57,625 nucleotides of DNA from an uncultured Clostridia bacterium (GTDB lineage Bacteria > Bacillota > Clostridia > TANB77 > CAG-508). Where the stretch lies: assembly GCA_934155265.1 (NCBI GenBank), contig CAKPGU010000011.1:1-57625 (forward strand), read 5' to 3'. How positions within the stretch are numbered: position 1 is the first letter of the stretch; each line of letters starts with the position of its first letter. The position numbers and the translations under genes are program-made. Shown here one piece after another: positions 28,099 to 37,019 of the stretch. The notes under the pieces were generated by a model. That model was given only the letters and a program-made list of their open reading frames with translations, had not been told where the DNA came from and did no database searches.

Positions 28099-29577
28099 AT
28101 GAAAATAGTATTTTGTGGACCACCACACTCAGGAAAGAGTGTATTTATAGCCAATTTAATAGCGCAATTGCCATCAGATGGTTATACGATAATTAGAGCA
28201 TGCCCTGATGGAGAAGGAACTTGGAGTAATAATAAAAATCAAAAAGAAACAAGTATTGTTAGGAAAAAAGGAAAATTTACACAATCCTTTATTGATAATG
28301 CTTGTAAAGCAATAGATAACCAAACAAATAAAATTGTTTTAGTTGATGTTGGCGGTGTTATGTCGAAAGAAAATGAACAAGTTTTCCAACATTGTGATAG
28401 TTTTGTTGTATTAAGCAGTGATGAAGAAAAGAAAAAAGAATGGTTAGAATTTGGACAAAAATTAGGATTAAAATGTATTGGTTGTTTAGATTCAAGTCTA
28501 GAAGGACAAGAAGAAATATATTCAAAAGAACCATACTTTAGTGGAAAAATTGTTGGACTTGAAAGAGGAGAAATCTTAGACGATTCGTCATTAATAAAAG
28601 GTTTAGTATCAGATATAGTAAAGAAAAGTAAATATGCAGAGCACTTAAAATCAGAACAAGCTGATAATGACTGCATACAAATAGATGATACTGAACTTGG
28701 ATTTGAATTAGGCTATGGAAAAGAAGTTTTAACAGATGATGGAATACCAATAAAAAAAGTAATATGGAAGGAAAATGCAGTTTTGCCTATATACAAAGCA
28801 ATAAGAGAAAAAGTAAATTCAGACTTGCCAATTAAAATAAATGGAATAAGAGCAAACTTTGCATTAACTGCAATATGTAAATCAGCTCAAAAACAGGGAG
28901 CAACAGATATAAGTTGTTATGATATTAGATCAAATCAATATATACCTATTAGAAATTTGCCAAAGAAAAAAGGATTAAGACAATCAGAAGGATTAGCTTA
29001 TAATATAGTAGAAAATAAAGAAAATATTTTTATGGATATAGATATAACAAAAGAACAATATTCATTTGAAGATTACCAAAGATGTATATTGCCTAAAATA
29101 AAAGAAGAAAAAAATCTATTTTTATCAGGAAGAATGCCTCTTTGGTTGTTAGCATCAATTAGTAATAGTTATGATTCAAATAAGATTTTCACATTTCAAC
29201 CAGGAAAAGGATTTACATGTATAGCATCAGCTGATGAAAAAGAATTAGGAAAAATAGTTGATGGAGCTGATGGTCTTAATATAAATCAATATTTTGAAGA
29301 TAAGAAAGAAAAATCAAAATTACCTATAGCTATAAAAAAACAAAATATATTTTCAAAATTAAGAGAAATAATTGCAAATAAAAGAGAAAATTCAAAATAT
29401 ATTGATAATTCAATAGTTGCACAAGATATTGCAAAAGTTCATGAAGAAAAATCAAAGAAGGAAAAATTTAAATCAGGAATAGAAGTAGGGGATACATCAA
29501 ATATTGAAGTTACTGAACAAAAAAATATACAAACTGTTGAACAAAAAGATAAAGTTCCAACAGGTATTGGAGGATAA
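28099..29577 (+). CDS. P-loop NTPase fused to two Csx3-like domains
   Basis: 492 aa. Residues 1-175 form a P-loop domain: Walker A GPPHSGKS (7-14), Walker B KIVLVDVGG (78-86). Two units resembling Csx3, a CRISPR-associated ring-nuclease fold, follow at about 205-290 (LPIKINGIRANFALTAICKS) and 305-390 (FLSGRMPLWLLASI, FTFQPGKGFTCIA). SGRxPxWL is the Csx3 hallmark. The histidines expected in the second half of the fold (AHxYxH and SH) are replaced here, so nuclease activity is doubtful. The C-terminal 100 residues are charged linker. Csx3-ATPase fusions are known from type III CRISPR loci, but no CRISPR array or cas gene is in this window. GGAG precedes ATG 28099. It is 3 bp upstream of a LysR gene. 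Confidence 0.7.
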   Translation: MKIVFCGPPHSGKSVFIANLIAQLPSDGYTIIRACPDGEGTWSNNKNQKETSIVRKKGKFTQSFIDNACKAIDNQTNKIVLVDVGGVMSKENEQVFQHCDSFVVLSSDEEKKKEWLEFGQKLGLKCIGCLDSSLEGQEEIYSKEPYFSGKIVGLERGEILDDSSLIKGLVSDIVKKSKYAEHLKSEQADNDCIQIDDTELGFELGYGKEVLTDDGIPIKKVIWKENAVLPIYKAIREKVNSDLPIKINGIRANFALTAICKSAQKQGATDISCYDIRSNQYIPIRNLPKKKGLRQSEGLAYNIVENKENIFMDIDITKEQYSFEDYQRCILPKIKEEKNLFLSGRMPLWLLASISNSYDSNKIFTFQPGKGFTCIASADEKELGKIVDGADGLNINQYFEDKKEKSKLPIAIKKQNIFSKLREIIANKRENSKYIDNSIVAQDIAKVHEEKSKKEKFKSGIEVGDTSNIEVTEQKNIQTVEQKDKVPTGIGG

Positions 29578-29580
29578 ATT

Positions 29581-30474
29581 ATGAATGCAGATTTAGAATT
29601 ATATAGAGTATTTTGTGAAGTTGTAAAACATAAGAATATTTCAAAGACTGCTGAAAGTATGTATATTTCACAGTCTGCAGTTACTCAATCTATACAAAAA
29701 TTAGAAACTATACTTGGAGGAAATGTATTTTACAGAAATAAAAATGGAGTAGAATTGACAGAAGAAGGACGAAATTTATATGAATATATAAAAGATAGTA
29801 TAGAAACCATGAGTAATGCTGAAAATATATTTTCAAAATATATAAATTTAGAAAAAGGAAAGATAAGAATTGGTGGAGGAAATTCGCTGGTAAATTCTTT
29901 AATTATAAATCCTATGATTGAATTTATAAATAAATATCCTAATGTAGATATTTTAATAAACAGTGGAATCACAGATGGTTTAATACAAAAGTTGGCTAAT
30001 GGAGAATTAGATTTAGTTGTGTTAAATTTACCATTTAAATTAAATAAATATTCAAATGTAGAAGTTCTTCCGCTAAAGAAATCTCAATATTGCTTATTTT
30101 GTAGTAAAATCTATGCTAAAGAGCATAACATAAAGAATTTAGAAAATATAGAAGAATGTAAATTTGTATTTCCAAAAACGTATTCTTCTAAAAGTAAAAT
30201 ATTAAATGAATATTTGAAAAATAATAATATAGAAATAAATCCAAATTATGAAGTATCAAGTACATCAATTATGAAAAATTTAGTAATGAGTGATGTGGGA
30301 ATAGGATTTGCAAAGATTGAAGCATTGAATGATATTATAGGTGATATTAAAATTATAAAAAAAATTAGTACTAATGACGCAGAAGAAGGGATTGCAACAT
30401 TAAAGAAAAATATGTGCAATAAAGCAACTCTAGAATTAGTAAAAGAAATAAAAAAATATTATAATCAAAATTAA
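29581..30474 (+). CDS. LysR family transcriptional regulator
   Basis: 297 aa, the usual length. It has an N-terminal winged helix (residues 1-60) with the LysR pattern ISKTAESMYISQSAVTQSIQ, then a two-lobed effector-binding domain (from about 90, KIRIGGGNSLVNSLIINPMI). It starts 3 bp after the Csx3-NTPase stop and its ribosome site lies in that gene's end, so the two are coupled. LysR genes usually face their target; here the regulator is co-directional with it, so the regulated promoter and ligand are unknown. Confidence 0.92.
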   Translation: MNADLELYRVFCEVVKHKNISKTAESMYISQSAVTQSIQKLETILGGNVFYRNKNGVELTEEGRNLYEYIKDSIETMSNAENIFSKYINLEKGKIRIGGGNSLVNSLIINPMIEFINKYPNVDILINSGITDGLIQKLANGELDLVVLNLPFKLNKYSNVEVLPLKKSQYCLFCSKIYAKEHNIKNLENIEECKFVFPKTYSSKSKILNEYLKNNNIEINPNYEVSSTSIMKNLVMSDVGIGFAKIEALNDIIGDIKIIKKISTNDAEEGIATLKKNMCNKATLELVKEIKKYYNQN

Positions 30475-30509
30475 TAATATTGATTTGATATTTAAAGAAA
30501 GGATAACAA

Positions 30510-30899
30510 ATGATTCAGCAATATCTAGAAAAAGATTTTATTATTGATAGATTAATTAAATATTTAAAAAATGAACTGAATTTTGACTATTTTAGATATA
30601 AAGTTTCAGATATAGATGGAAATACAGCAGATATTATTGTAAAGAAAGATAGTGAAATATTTAAAAATAACATAGAAAATCAACAATACATTAAATTTAA
30701 TCTTGAAGATTTAATTGATAAAAGAATGTTTGATAATGATGATGAGATAATAATAATAGATATTAATTTTGATGAAGGAATAATTAATTTAGAATATTTA
30801 TGTGATTCATTAAATTATAACTACTTATCGTATTCAAATGATATAAAGGAAAAGTTATCAATATTTAGTAGTTATGCTATAAGAAAAACTAATAATTGA
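30510..30899 (+). CDS. small acidic protein, paralogue of the protein at 32928
   Basis: 129 aa, cytosolic, no recognised family. From residue 7 on (LEKDFIIDRLIKYLKNELNF) it matches the protein at 32928 almost position by position, also at DNA level in the 5' half. It lacks the first 35 residues of that protein (a coiled-coil-like helix). Conserved blocks are FDYFRYKVSDIDGN, EIIIIDINFDEGIINLEYL and a YLSYS turn. AAAGGA precedes ATG 30510. It lies 35 bp after the LysR gene, so it may belong to the Csx3 operon. Confidence 0.7.
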   Translation: MIQQYLEKDFIIDRLIKYLKNELNFDYFRYKVSDIDGNTADIIVKKDSEIFKNNIENQQYIKFNLEDLIDKRMFDNDDEIIIIDINFDEGIINLEYLCDSLNYNYLSYSNDIKEKLSIFSSYAIRKTNN

Positions 30900-30926
30900 T
30901 ATTAGATTTATCGATATTCAATAATA

Positions 30927-30955
30927 TTGAAGTTATTGTAAAAATGTGGTATAAT
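30927..30955 (+). promoter_or_regulatory. MYG1-like gene promoter
   Basis: TTGAAG (30927-30932), a 17-nt spacer, then TGGTATAAT with TATAAT at 30950-30955. Confidence 0.65.
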
Positions 30956-31004
30956 ATAGTTATGTAAATATTAATGGTAGCCAAATGGCAGGAGGAAAAG
31001 CATT

Positions 31005-31913
31005 ATGATTAAAACAACAAAAACTATGGAACTGGCAAATGTGGTAACTCATGGTGGTGTATTCCATGCAGATGAGGTACTGGCAACCGTTATTCTTTCC
31101 AAAGTTTTGGGAGATATTACGGTATTGCGTACCTTTAAGGTTCCAGAATGTCTCGCTGACGATGTTATTGTATATGACATTGGCTTTGGCAGATTTGACC
31201 ACCATCAGAAGGGTGGTAATGGAGCCAGAGAAAACGGTGTACCGTATGCGGCTGTTGGCCTTATTTGGAAAGAATATGGTCACAAGCTTGTAGAAGATAC
31301 AGTTAACCCTGAGTTAGTATGGAGTCTTATTGACAGAGACCTCATCCAGGGTGTAGATGCAACTGATAATGGTGCAATGCCAAAATCAGGGTCTATAGCA
31401 CATAATATGAGTTTCTCGAATATAATCTCAAGTTTTAATCCAACTTGGGATTGTGCGGAAGACCCAGACGAAGCATTCATTAAGGCTGTTGAGTTTGCTG
31501 AAACTGTGTTTGAGAACACTCTCAAAAATGCAACAGCAAAAGCTAAGGCACAGAAGATCGTTGAAGAGGCGATTGAAAAGTCTCAGGAACATATTATGAT
31601 TCTTGATAGATTTGTACCTTGGCAGGAGGTCATTTTCTCTTCTGAAAATGCTAAGGCATCGGAGGTACTGTTTGTGGTATTCCCATCAAACAGAGGTGGA
31701 TATAACTGGCAGTGCGTACCAGAAGCATTGGGAAGTTTTGGACAGAGAAAACCAGTTCCGTCTGAGTGGAAAGGTCTTTCTGGAGAGAACATTCAGATGG
31801 TGACCGGAGTTCCAACAGCAAAATTCTGCCATCCAGCAGGATTCATTGGTGGTGCTGAGACATTCGAAGGAGCTTATGCACTGGCCAAGCTTGCTGTGGA
31901 GGCAAGAGGCTGA
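31005..31913 (+). CDS. MYG1 family (UPF0160) protein, DHH-like exonuclease
   Basis: 302 aa. MYG1 hallmarks are THGGVFHADEV (residues 15-25) and FDHHQKG near 63, the metal-binding His/Asp sites of this DHH-related family, plus DRFVPWQE, GGYNWQCVP and FCHPAGFIGG in the C-terminal part. Characterised eukaryotic members are 3'-5' RNA exonucleases; the bacterial role is unclear. Codon use is visibly richer in G and C than in flanking genes, and the unit has its own promoter, AGGAGG site and terminator. It sits between two paralogous small genes. These points suggest a transferred cassette. Confidence 0.9.
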   Translation: MIKTTKTMELANVVTHGGVFHADEVLATVILSKVLGDITVLRTFKVPECLADDVIVYDIGFGRFDHHQKGGNGARENGVPYAAVGLIWKEYGHKLVEDTVNPELVWSLIDRDLIQGVDATDNGAMPKSGSIAHNMSFSNIISSFNPTWDCAEDPDEAFIKAVEFAETVFENTLKNATAKAKAQKIVEEAIEKSQEHIMILDRFVPWQEVIFSSENAKASEVLFVVFPSNRGGYNWQCVPEALGSFGQRKPVPSEWKGLSGENIQMVTGVPTAKFCHPAGFIGGAETFEGAYALAKLAVEARG

Positions 31914-31925
31914 ATTAGTTCAATG

Positions 31926-31963
31926 AAAAAACAGGATATCTCAATTGAGATACCTGTTTTTTT
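31926..31963 (+). terminator. rho-independent terminator after the MYG1-like gene
   Basis: AAAAACAGGATATCTCAA and TTGAGATACCTGTTTTT pair with one bulged A, then a T-run. Confidence 0.9.
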
Positions 31964-32035
31964 GATAATATACATATTAGATAATCTTATGATAATGATT
32001 AAAATGATTAATTTTACTTATTACATAACGCGTGC

Positions 32036-32041
32036 TATAAT
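32036..32041 (+). promoter_or_regulatory. extended -10 box for the gene at 32116
   Basis: TGCTATAAT (TATAAT at 32036-32041), with a weak TTTACT 17 nt upstream at 32013-32018. Confidence 0.5.
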
Positions 32042-32115
32042 ATATTTACAACATAAATATGTTTTGTAAAAAACCAATAAAAGACCTCATAAAAGAGGCA
32101 GAAAGGAAAAGTGCT

Positions 32116-32745
32116 ATGAGAATGAAAGATATTATGGAAATGAAAGGTATTATGATTTCTGATTTAGATTTAACTTGTCCTGCTGAAAATGGAAATCCGC
32201 GTTCAGGACGGGTAAGAAAAGAAATGAAGATTTATAGTCCGTCAGATTGGGGTAATTCAAAATTCTCAACTGTAGGATTAGAAGTATCCTATTTTGACAA
32301 AGAGATTGAGGTTCAGTTCCTTACAGGAAGTATGCCATGTGCAACAAATCTATTTTGGGCTCTTTTAGGAGACCGTGATATTAGAAGATTAATTTTAGAA
32401 TATCAAAAACAAGAAAGGAAGAGAATGTACAAAATATGGAACAGACAGGGGGTTTCAGGCTGCGAAGATATATTCATGACTTTTGGACATGAAAAAGGTG
32501 GTTTTTCGGTAACAAAGACCATTAGGCTCTGTCATATTTCACAGTTTGAAAGGTTGAATGAAGGGTTCGGTAACAAAAACTCGAAAATGTACATTGGAGA
32601 CTTTGTAGAGTTAGTATCTTTTATGGGATTAACAGAAGATATGAATGTAAAGTCTCTGAGAAAGAAGGCAGGTGTTAAATATATAAGACCAAGATATGTA
32701 GAAGAAATCCAAGATTTCACTACTACAGTGAGTAAAATCTTGTAG
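32116..32745 (+). CDS. hypothetical protein
   Basis: I choose ATG 32116 (MRMKDIMEMKG), which has AAAGGA 8 bases upstream. The frame is open to an ATG at 32059, but that has no ribosome site and lies only about 18 bp from the -10 box. The product is about 209 aa, soluble and basic, with a mixed alpha/beta pattern and no family I recognise. Notable segments are DLDLTCPAENGNPRSGRVR and a Trp-containing NLFWALLGDRDIRRLI. It shares the promoter type and less AT-rich composition of the MYG1 gene just upstream, so it is probably part of the same cassette. Confidence 0.6.
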   Translation: MRMKDIMEMKGIMISDLDLTCPAENGNPRSGRVRKEMKIYSPSDWGNSKFSTVGLEVSYFDKEIEVQFLTGSMPCATNLFWALLGDRDIRRLILEYQKQERKRMYKIWNRQGVSGCEDIFMTFGHEKGGFSVTKTIRLCHISQFERLNEGFGNKNSKMYIGDFVELVSFMGLTEDMNVKSLRKKAGVKYIRPRYVEEIQDFTTTVSKIL

Positions 32746-32776
32746 CAGTTTTCGAAAAATATTAAGGAAAGGAGAA

Positions 32777-32804
32777 GAGGGTGTCCTAAATAGGACCCCT
32801 TTTT
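32777..32804 (+). terminator. rho-independent terminator
   Basis: AGGGTGTCCT and AGGACCCCT form a stem with one bulge, followed by TTTTT. Confidence 0.75.
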
Positions 32805-32864
32805 AGATATGCAAAGAATTTTGAGATATAAGTAAAAATAATAATAAAAATAATAATTATTAAT

Positions 32865-32893
32865 TTTACAAATACTTTAAAGCATTGTATAAT
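32865..32893 (+). promoter_or_regulatory. promoter for the 32928 gene
   Basis: TTTACA (32865-32870), a 17-nt spacer, then TATAAT (32888-32893). Confidence 0.7.
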
Positions 32894-32927
32894 TTAATTA
32901 AAGATAAGAAAAATTGGAGGATAAAAA

Positions 32928-33410
32928 ATGATACAATCATATCAAAAAGTATTAGAAATGGAATCTGTTGCATCATTGAAATTAGAAGAAGATAGAAGAG
33001 CATTAGAAAAAGTTAGAAAAATTTTATACCAAGAAAAAGATTTTATTATTGATAGATTAATTATTTATTTAAAAAGAGAACTAAATATTGATTATTTTAA
33101 ATATAAAATTATTGATATCGAAGGAAATATAGCAGATATTATTGTGAAAAAGAATAGTGAAATATTTAAAAATAAAATAGAAGGGAAAGAAGAAATAAAT
33201 TTCAATGTAGAAGAATTAATTAACAGCAGAATGTTTTACAATAATGATCAAATAATAATAATTGATTTAAATTTTGAAGAAAAGATATTAAATCTAAGTT
33301 ATTTATGTGATTCATTAACTTATAATCATTTATCATATTCAGAAGAAATAAAAGACAAGTTATCAACATTTATTAATTATGTTATAAATAAAAATATTTA
33401 TAAAAAATAA
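32928..33410 (+). CDS. small acidic protein, full-length paralogue of the protein at 30510
   Basis: 160 aa, cytosolic, family not recognised. Residues 1-35 form a charged helix (MESVASLKLEEDRRALEKVR) absent from the shorter paralogue. The rest is an alpha/beta domain with conserved EKDFIIDRLI, DYFKYKIIDIEGN, QIIIIDLNFEEKILNLSYLC and LSYSEEIKDKLSTF. GGAGG precedes ATG 32928. It lies 44 bp before the double Csx3-like gene and probably shares its transcript. Thus each Csx3-like gene in this locus has one of these paralogues close by, which suggests a functional partner. Confidence 0.7.
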   Translation: MIQSYQKVLEMESVASLKLEEDRRALEKVRKILYQEKDFIIDRLIIYLKRELNIDYFKYKIIDIEGNIADIIVKKNSEIFKNKIEGKEEINFNVEELINSRMFYNNDQIIIIDLNFEEKILNLSYLCDSLTYNHLSYSEEIKDKLSTFINYVINKNIYKK

Positions 33411-33454
33411 ACAAAAGATAATAAAAATAGAATATAGAAATAGGAGGTTTTATT

Positions 33455-34177
33455 ATGGAACAAAAAGAAAATGTAATTGACATTGCAAAATTAGGAGCAG
33501 AAATAGGAATGGAAGCAAAAGAACAAACTTTGCCAAATGGCAGAATTGTAAAATCTTTAGTATGGGACCAAGAAAATTTATTAAAGGCAGTAAATGCTGT
33601 AAAACATTTATCAGAAGAGGGAAAACCAGTAATGATAACAGGTGCAGCACCAGCATGGCTAGTATCTGCATTAACACATACTGTACATCCATGTCCAGTA
33701 AGTGTATATATGCCTCAAATAGGTAAAAATGTAGATATACCTCAATTGGCACATGGAGAAAAAGATACAGAAGGTGAAGTTGGATTTAAAGTTACAGAAA
33801 AAGGAGATAGTGTATTAGTTGAATATTCTATGGAATTACCAGAAGGAATAACAACATATGATGAAAATAACTTATCAAAAGTTGTTGTACCAGAAGTGAC
33901 ACAAGGAAAGGCTGTATATTTATCAGGTAGAGGACCTAATTATTTAACAGTTGCTATTGCAGAAGCATATGCTCATACAAACAGTAGTGTATCTTTATTT
34001 CAACCTGGAGTTGGTTATACTTGTTCAATAACACATAGTAGAAATAAAAGACTAGGAGATTTAACAAAGAATCCACTAGGAAAAGAAAAAATAAAAGAAC
34101 AATTAGCAGAATCTAAAGAAAACTTAATCCAAAAAGAAACAACTGAAAAAACACAAGGAGGACCATCATTAGATTAA
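33455..34177 (+). CDS. tandem Csx3-like protein (CRISPR ring-nuclease fold)
   Basis: 240 aa with two Csx3-like units. Unit 1 is about 27-100 (ITGAAPAWLVSALTHTVH, then VSVYMPQIGKNVDIP). Unit 2 is about 118-200 (AVYLSGRGPNYLTVAIAEAY, then SLFQPGVGYTCSITHS). SGRGPxxL, a His at AYAHT (174) and a His at ITHS (194) occupy positions typical of Csx3, so unit 2 could keep catalytic or ligand-binding function. The Asp-Pro usual after the sheet is Gln-Pro here. Csx3 degrades cyclic oligoadenylate in type III CRISPR immunity. With no CRISPR genes here, the ligand may be another nucleotide or RNA. AGGAGG precedes ATG 33455; a terminator follows. Confidence 0.7.
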   Translation: MEQKENVIDIAKLGAEIGMEAKEQTLPNGRIVKSLVWDQENLLKAVNAVKHLSEEGKPVMITGAAPAWLVSALTHTVHPCPVSVYMPQIGKNVDIPQLAHGEKDTEGEVGFKVTEKGDSVLVEYSMELPEGITTYDENNLSKVVVPEVTQGKAVYLSGRGPNYLTVAIAEAYAHTNSSVSLFQPGVGYTCSITHSRNKRLGDLTKNPLGKEKIKEQLAESKENLIQKETTEKTQGGPSLD

Positions 34178-34180
34178 TAG

Positions 34181-34225
34181 AAAAATATAACAAGGCATAC
34201 CATTGGTGTGTCTTGTTATATTTTT
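34181..34225 (+). terminator. rho-independent terminator
   Basis: AAAAATATAACAAG pairs with CTTGTTATATTTTT, and the stem continues with GCATACC/GGTGTGT containing G-U pairs; a T-run closes it. Confidence 0.85.
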
Positions 34226-34285
34226 GGAATAAATAAAAGACAAGCCACATACAATTTTACTAAAAGAAAAACAAGGAGGAAAATT

Positions 34286-36910
34286 ATGTGGGAAACTTTA
34301 AGAAAAGAAGAAGTTGTGCAAAAACTAGGGACAAAGCAGGGGACTGGTTTAACACAAAGAGAAGTACAAACTAGAAAACAAAAATATGGTAGTAACAAAC
34401 TAGAAGAAAAGAAAAAGGAAACATTATTAGTAAAATTTATAAAGCAATTTAATGACTTTATGATTATAATCTTAATAATAGCATCAATTTTATCAGCAGT
34501 TACATCATATTTTCAAGGAGAAAATGACTATGTTGATTCAATAATAATAATAGCAATTGTAGTATTTAATGCACTTATGGGAGTCATTCAAGAAGCAAAA
34601 GCAGAAAAATCAATTGAAGCATTAAAACAAATGACTCCACCAAAAGCAAAAGTACTAAGAGATGGAAGGATACAAGAAATTCATGCAGAAGATTTAGTTC
34701 CAGGAGATATTGTAGAACTAGAGGCAGGAATTTATGTTCCGGCAGATTGTAGATTATTAGAAAGCCATAATTTAAAAATAGAAGAATCAAGTTTAACAGG
34801 AGAAACAGAACCAGTTATAAAAAATGCAGATACAGTAGCACCAAAAGATGTACCATTAGGGGACATGTTAAACATGGCATTTATGGCTAGTATTGTTGTA
34901 AATGGACATGGAAAAGCTGTTGTAACAGAAACTGGTATGAATACTAAAGTTGGAAAAATTGCAAATATGATTATGGAAGATGAAACACCAGAAACACCAA
35001 TTCAAAAAAAATTGGCACAAGTAGGAAAATCATTAGGGATAGTTTGTTTAGCAATTTGTGCATTAATATTTTTTATAGGAATGATAAAACACATAGATCC
35101 AATTGAAATGTTTATGACATCAGTTGGATTAGCAGTTGCAGCAATTCCAGAGGGGTTACCTGCAATTGTTACAATTATGCTATCAATTGGAGTAAGCAAA
35201 ATGGCAAAAAATAATAGCATAATTCGAAAATTACCAGCAGTAGAAACACTGGGATGTAGTAATGTTATTTGTTCAGATAAGACAGGTACATTAACTCAAA
35301 ATAAAATGACTGTTGTAGAGGTAAAAGCAAAAGATACAATGTTAGCAAGTAAATTAGCTACAATGTGTACAGATAGTAATATTGTTCATCAAAATGGACA
35401 AACAAAAGTAAGTGGAGAGCCTACGGAAATAGCATTAGTACAGAATGCACTTAAACACAATTTGAATAAAAATGAGTTATATAAAGAAATGCCAAGAATT
35501 GCAGAGATTCCATTTGATTCAAATAGAAAAATGATGACAACAATACATAAATATAGAGGAAGATATCTTGTTATAACAAAAGGTGCACCAGATATTTTAT
35601 TAAATAAATGTAATTTGATAAGTGCAGAAAGACATAGAATTGAAGTGGAAAATCAGCAAATGGCTGAAAGAGCATTAAGAGTAATTGCAGTTGCTTATAA
35701 ACAAATAGATGTATTACCTAGAACATCAGAAATGAATTTATTAGAAGATGGATTAGATTTTGTTGGATTAATAGGAATGATAGATCCTCCAAGAGAAGGA
35801 GTAAAAGAAGCGGTACGAACATGTAAAAAAGCTGGAATAAAAACTGTAATGATAACAGGTGACCATATTGCAACAGCAAAAGCAATTGCAAAAGACCTAA
35901 ACATTTTGGCACCACATGATAAAGCACTAACAGGAAAAGAACTTGACCAAATTTCGCAAGAACAATTAGTAAAAGATATTAAAAAGTATTCAGTGTTTGC
36001 AAGAGTTACACCAGAACATAAGGTCAGAATAGTAAAAGCTTGGCAGAGTGCTGGAAATGTAGTTGCAATGACAGGTGATGGTGTAAATGATAGTCCTGCA
36101 TTAAAATGTGCAGATATAGGAATTGCAATGGGAAAGAATGGTACAGATGTTGCTAAAAATGCAGCTGATATGATATTAGCAGATGATAATTTTGTAACAA
36201 TAGTAAAGGCGGTAAAACAGGGAAGGAACATATATGATAATATAAAGAAAGCAATACACTTTTTAATTGCAACAAATATAGGAGAAATAGTAACAGTATT
36301 TATGGGACTTGTTCTAGGGTTAAAATCTCCATTGTTAGCAATTCAATTATTATGGATAAATTTAGTAACAGACTCATTACCAGCAATTGCATTAGGATTA
36401 GAGCCTGCTGAAGAAGATATTATGAAAAGACCACCAATTGACAGCAAAAAAGGGATTTTTGCAGATGGATTATGGAATAAAATTGTTGTTGAAGGTATTA
36501 TGATAGGTGTATTAACACTTGTGGCATTTGGAATAGGAAATAAATGTTATGGCTTAGAGGTTGCGAGAACAATGGCATTTGTTTCTTTAGGATTATTAGA
36601 ACTTATCCACAGTTTCAATATAAAAAGTGAACAATCAATATTCAAAACCGGCTTATTTGAGAATAAGTATTTAATTGGAAGTTTTGTATTAGGGGTTATA
36701 GTTCAAACAATTATTGTATGGATTCCAGCATTGGCTGATATGTTTAAAGTTATTCCACTAACTCAACATCAATGGCTTATTACAATTGCAATTTCATTAC
36801 TACCTATATTGATTGTTGAATTACAAAAGAAATTTGATTCTATGAATTTGGTTAAGGTTATTTATTTTAAAAAACAAAATTCTAAAGAGCAACATGGATT
36901 TCAATTGTAG
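34286..36910 (+). CDS. P-type cation-transporting ATPase, Ca2+-ATPase type (P2)
   Basis: 874 aa from ATG 34286 (AAGGAGGA 5 bases upstream); the frame is open further upstream but through the preceding terminator. It has an actuator domain with SLTGETEPV, M4 with PEGLPA, the phosphorylation site CSDKTGTLTQNK near residue 330, a nucleotide-binding KGAPD, the hinge MTGDGVNDSPALK, and M6 with WINLVTDSLPA. The last carries the Asn and Asp used for Ca2+ in SERCA/PMCA-type pumps. It exports Ca2+ or Mn2+ at the cost of ATP. All catalytic motifs are intact. Confidence 0.93.
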   Translation: MWETLRKEEVVQKLGTKQGTGLTQREVQTRKQKYGSNKLEEKKKETLLVKFIKQFNDFMIIILIIASILSAVTSYFQGENDYVDSIIIIAIVVFNALMGVIQEAKAEKSIEALKQMTPPKAKVLRDGRIQEIHAEDLVPGDIVELEAGIYVPADCRLLESHNLKIEESSLTGETEPVIKNADTVAPKDVPLGDMLNMAFMASIVVNGHGKAVVTETGMNTKVGKIANMIMEDETPETPIQKKLAQVGKSLGIVCLAICALIFFIGMIKHIDPIEMFMTSVGLAVAAIPEGLPAIVTIMLSIGVSKMAKNNSIIRKLPAVETLGCSNVICSDKTGTLTQNKMTVVEVKAKDTMLASKLATMCTDSNIVHQNGQTKVSGEPTEIALVQNALKHNLNKNELYKEMPRIAEIPFDSNRKMMTTIHKYRGRYLVITKGAPDILLNKCNLISAERHRIEVENQQMAERALRVIAVAYKQIDVLPRTSEMNLLEDGLDFVGLIGMIDPPREGVKEAVRTCKKAGIKTVMITGDHIATAKAIAKDLNILAPHDKALTGKELDQISQEQLVKDIKKYSVFARVTPEHKVRIVKAWQSAGNVVAMTGDGVNDSPALKCADIGIAMGKNGTDVAKNAADMILADDNFVTIVKAVKQGRNIYDNIKKAIHFLIATNIGEIVTVFMGLVLGLKSPLLAIQLLWINLVTDSLPAIALGLEPAEEDIMKRPPIDSKKGIFADGLWNKIVVEGIMIGVLTLVAFGIGNKCYGLEVARTMAFVSLGLLELIHSFNIKSEQSIFKTGLFENKYLIGSFVLGVIVQTIIVWIPALADMFKVIPLTQHQWLITIAISLLPILIVELQKKFDSMNLVKVIYFKKQNSKEQHGFQL

Positions 36911-36946
36911 CTAGAAGTAAAAAATCTTTATTCGTAATCCTTATAC

Positions 36947-36975
36947 TTGATAATTTTATATAAATGTTATATAAT
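36947..36975 (+). promoter_or_regulatory. promoter of the restriction endonuclease gene
   Basis: TTGATA (36947-36952), a 17-nt spacer, then TATAAT (36970-36975), 44 bp before the start codon. Confidence 0.75.
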
Positions 36976-37019
36976 GCTTACCAAAAAGAGAAGAAAATAA
37001 AGAAATTGAGGAATAATAA

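Noticed and set aside
28099..34177. A CRISPR array to go with the Csx3-like genes
   Set aside because: I looked for regularly spaced repeats around the locus and in the gaps 27757-28098 and 31914-32927 and saw none.
35695..36231. A 178-aa minus-strand frame inside the P-type ATPase
   Set aside because: It is a shadow of a clearly conserved plus-strand gene with all catalytic motifs intact.
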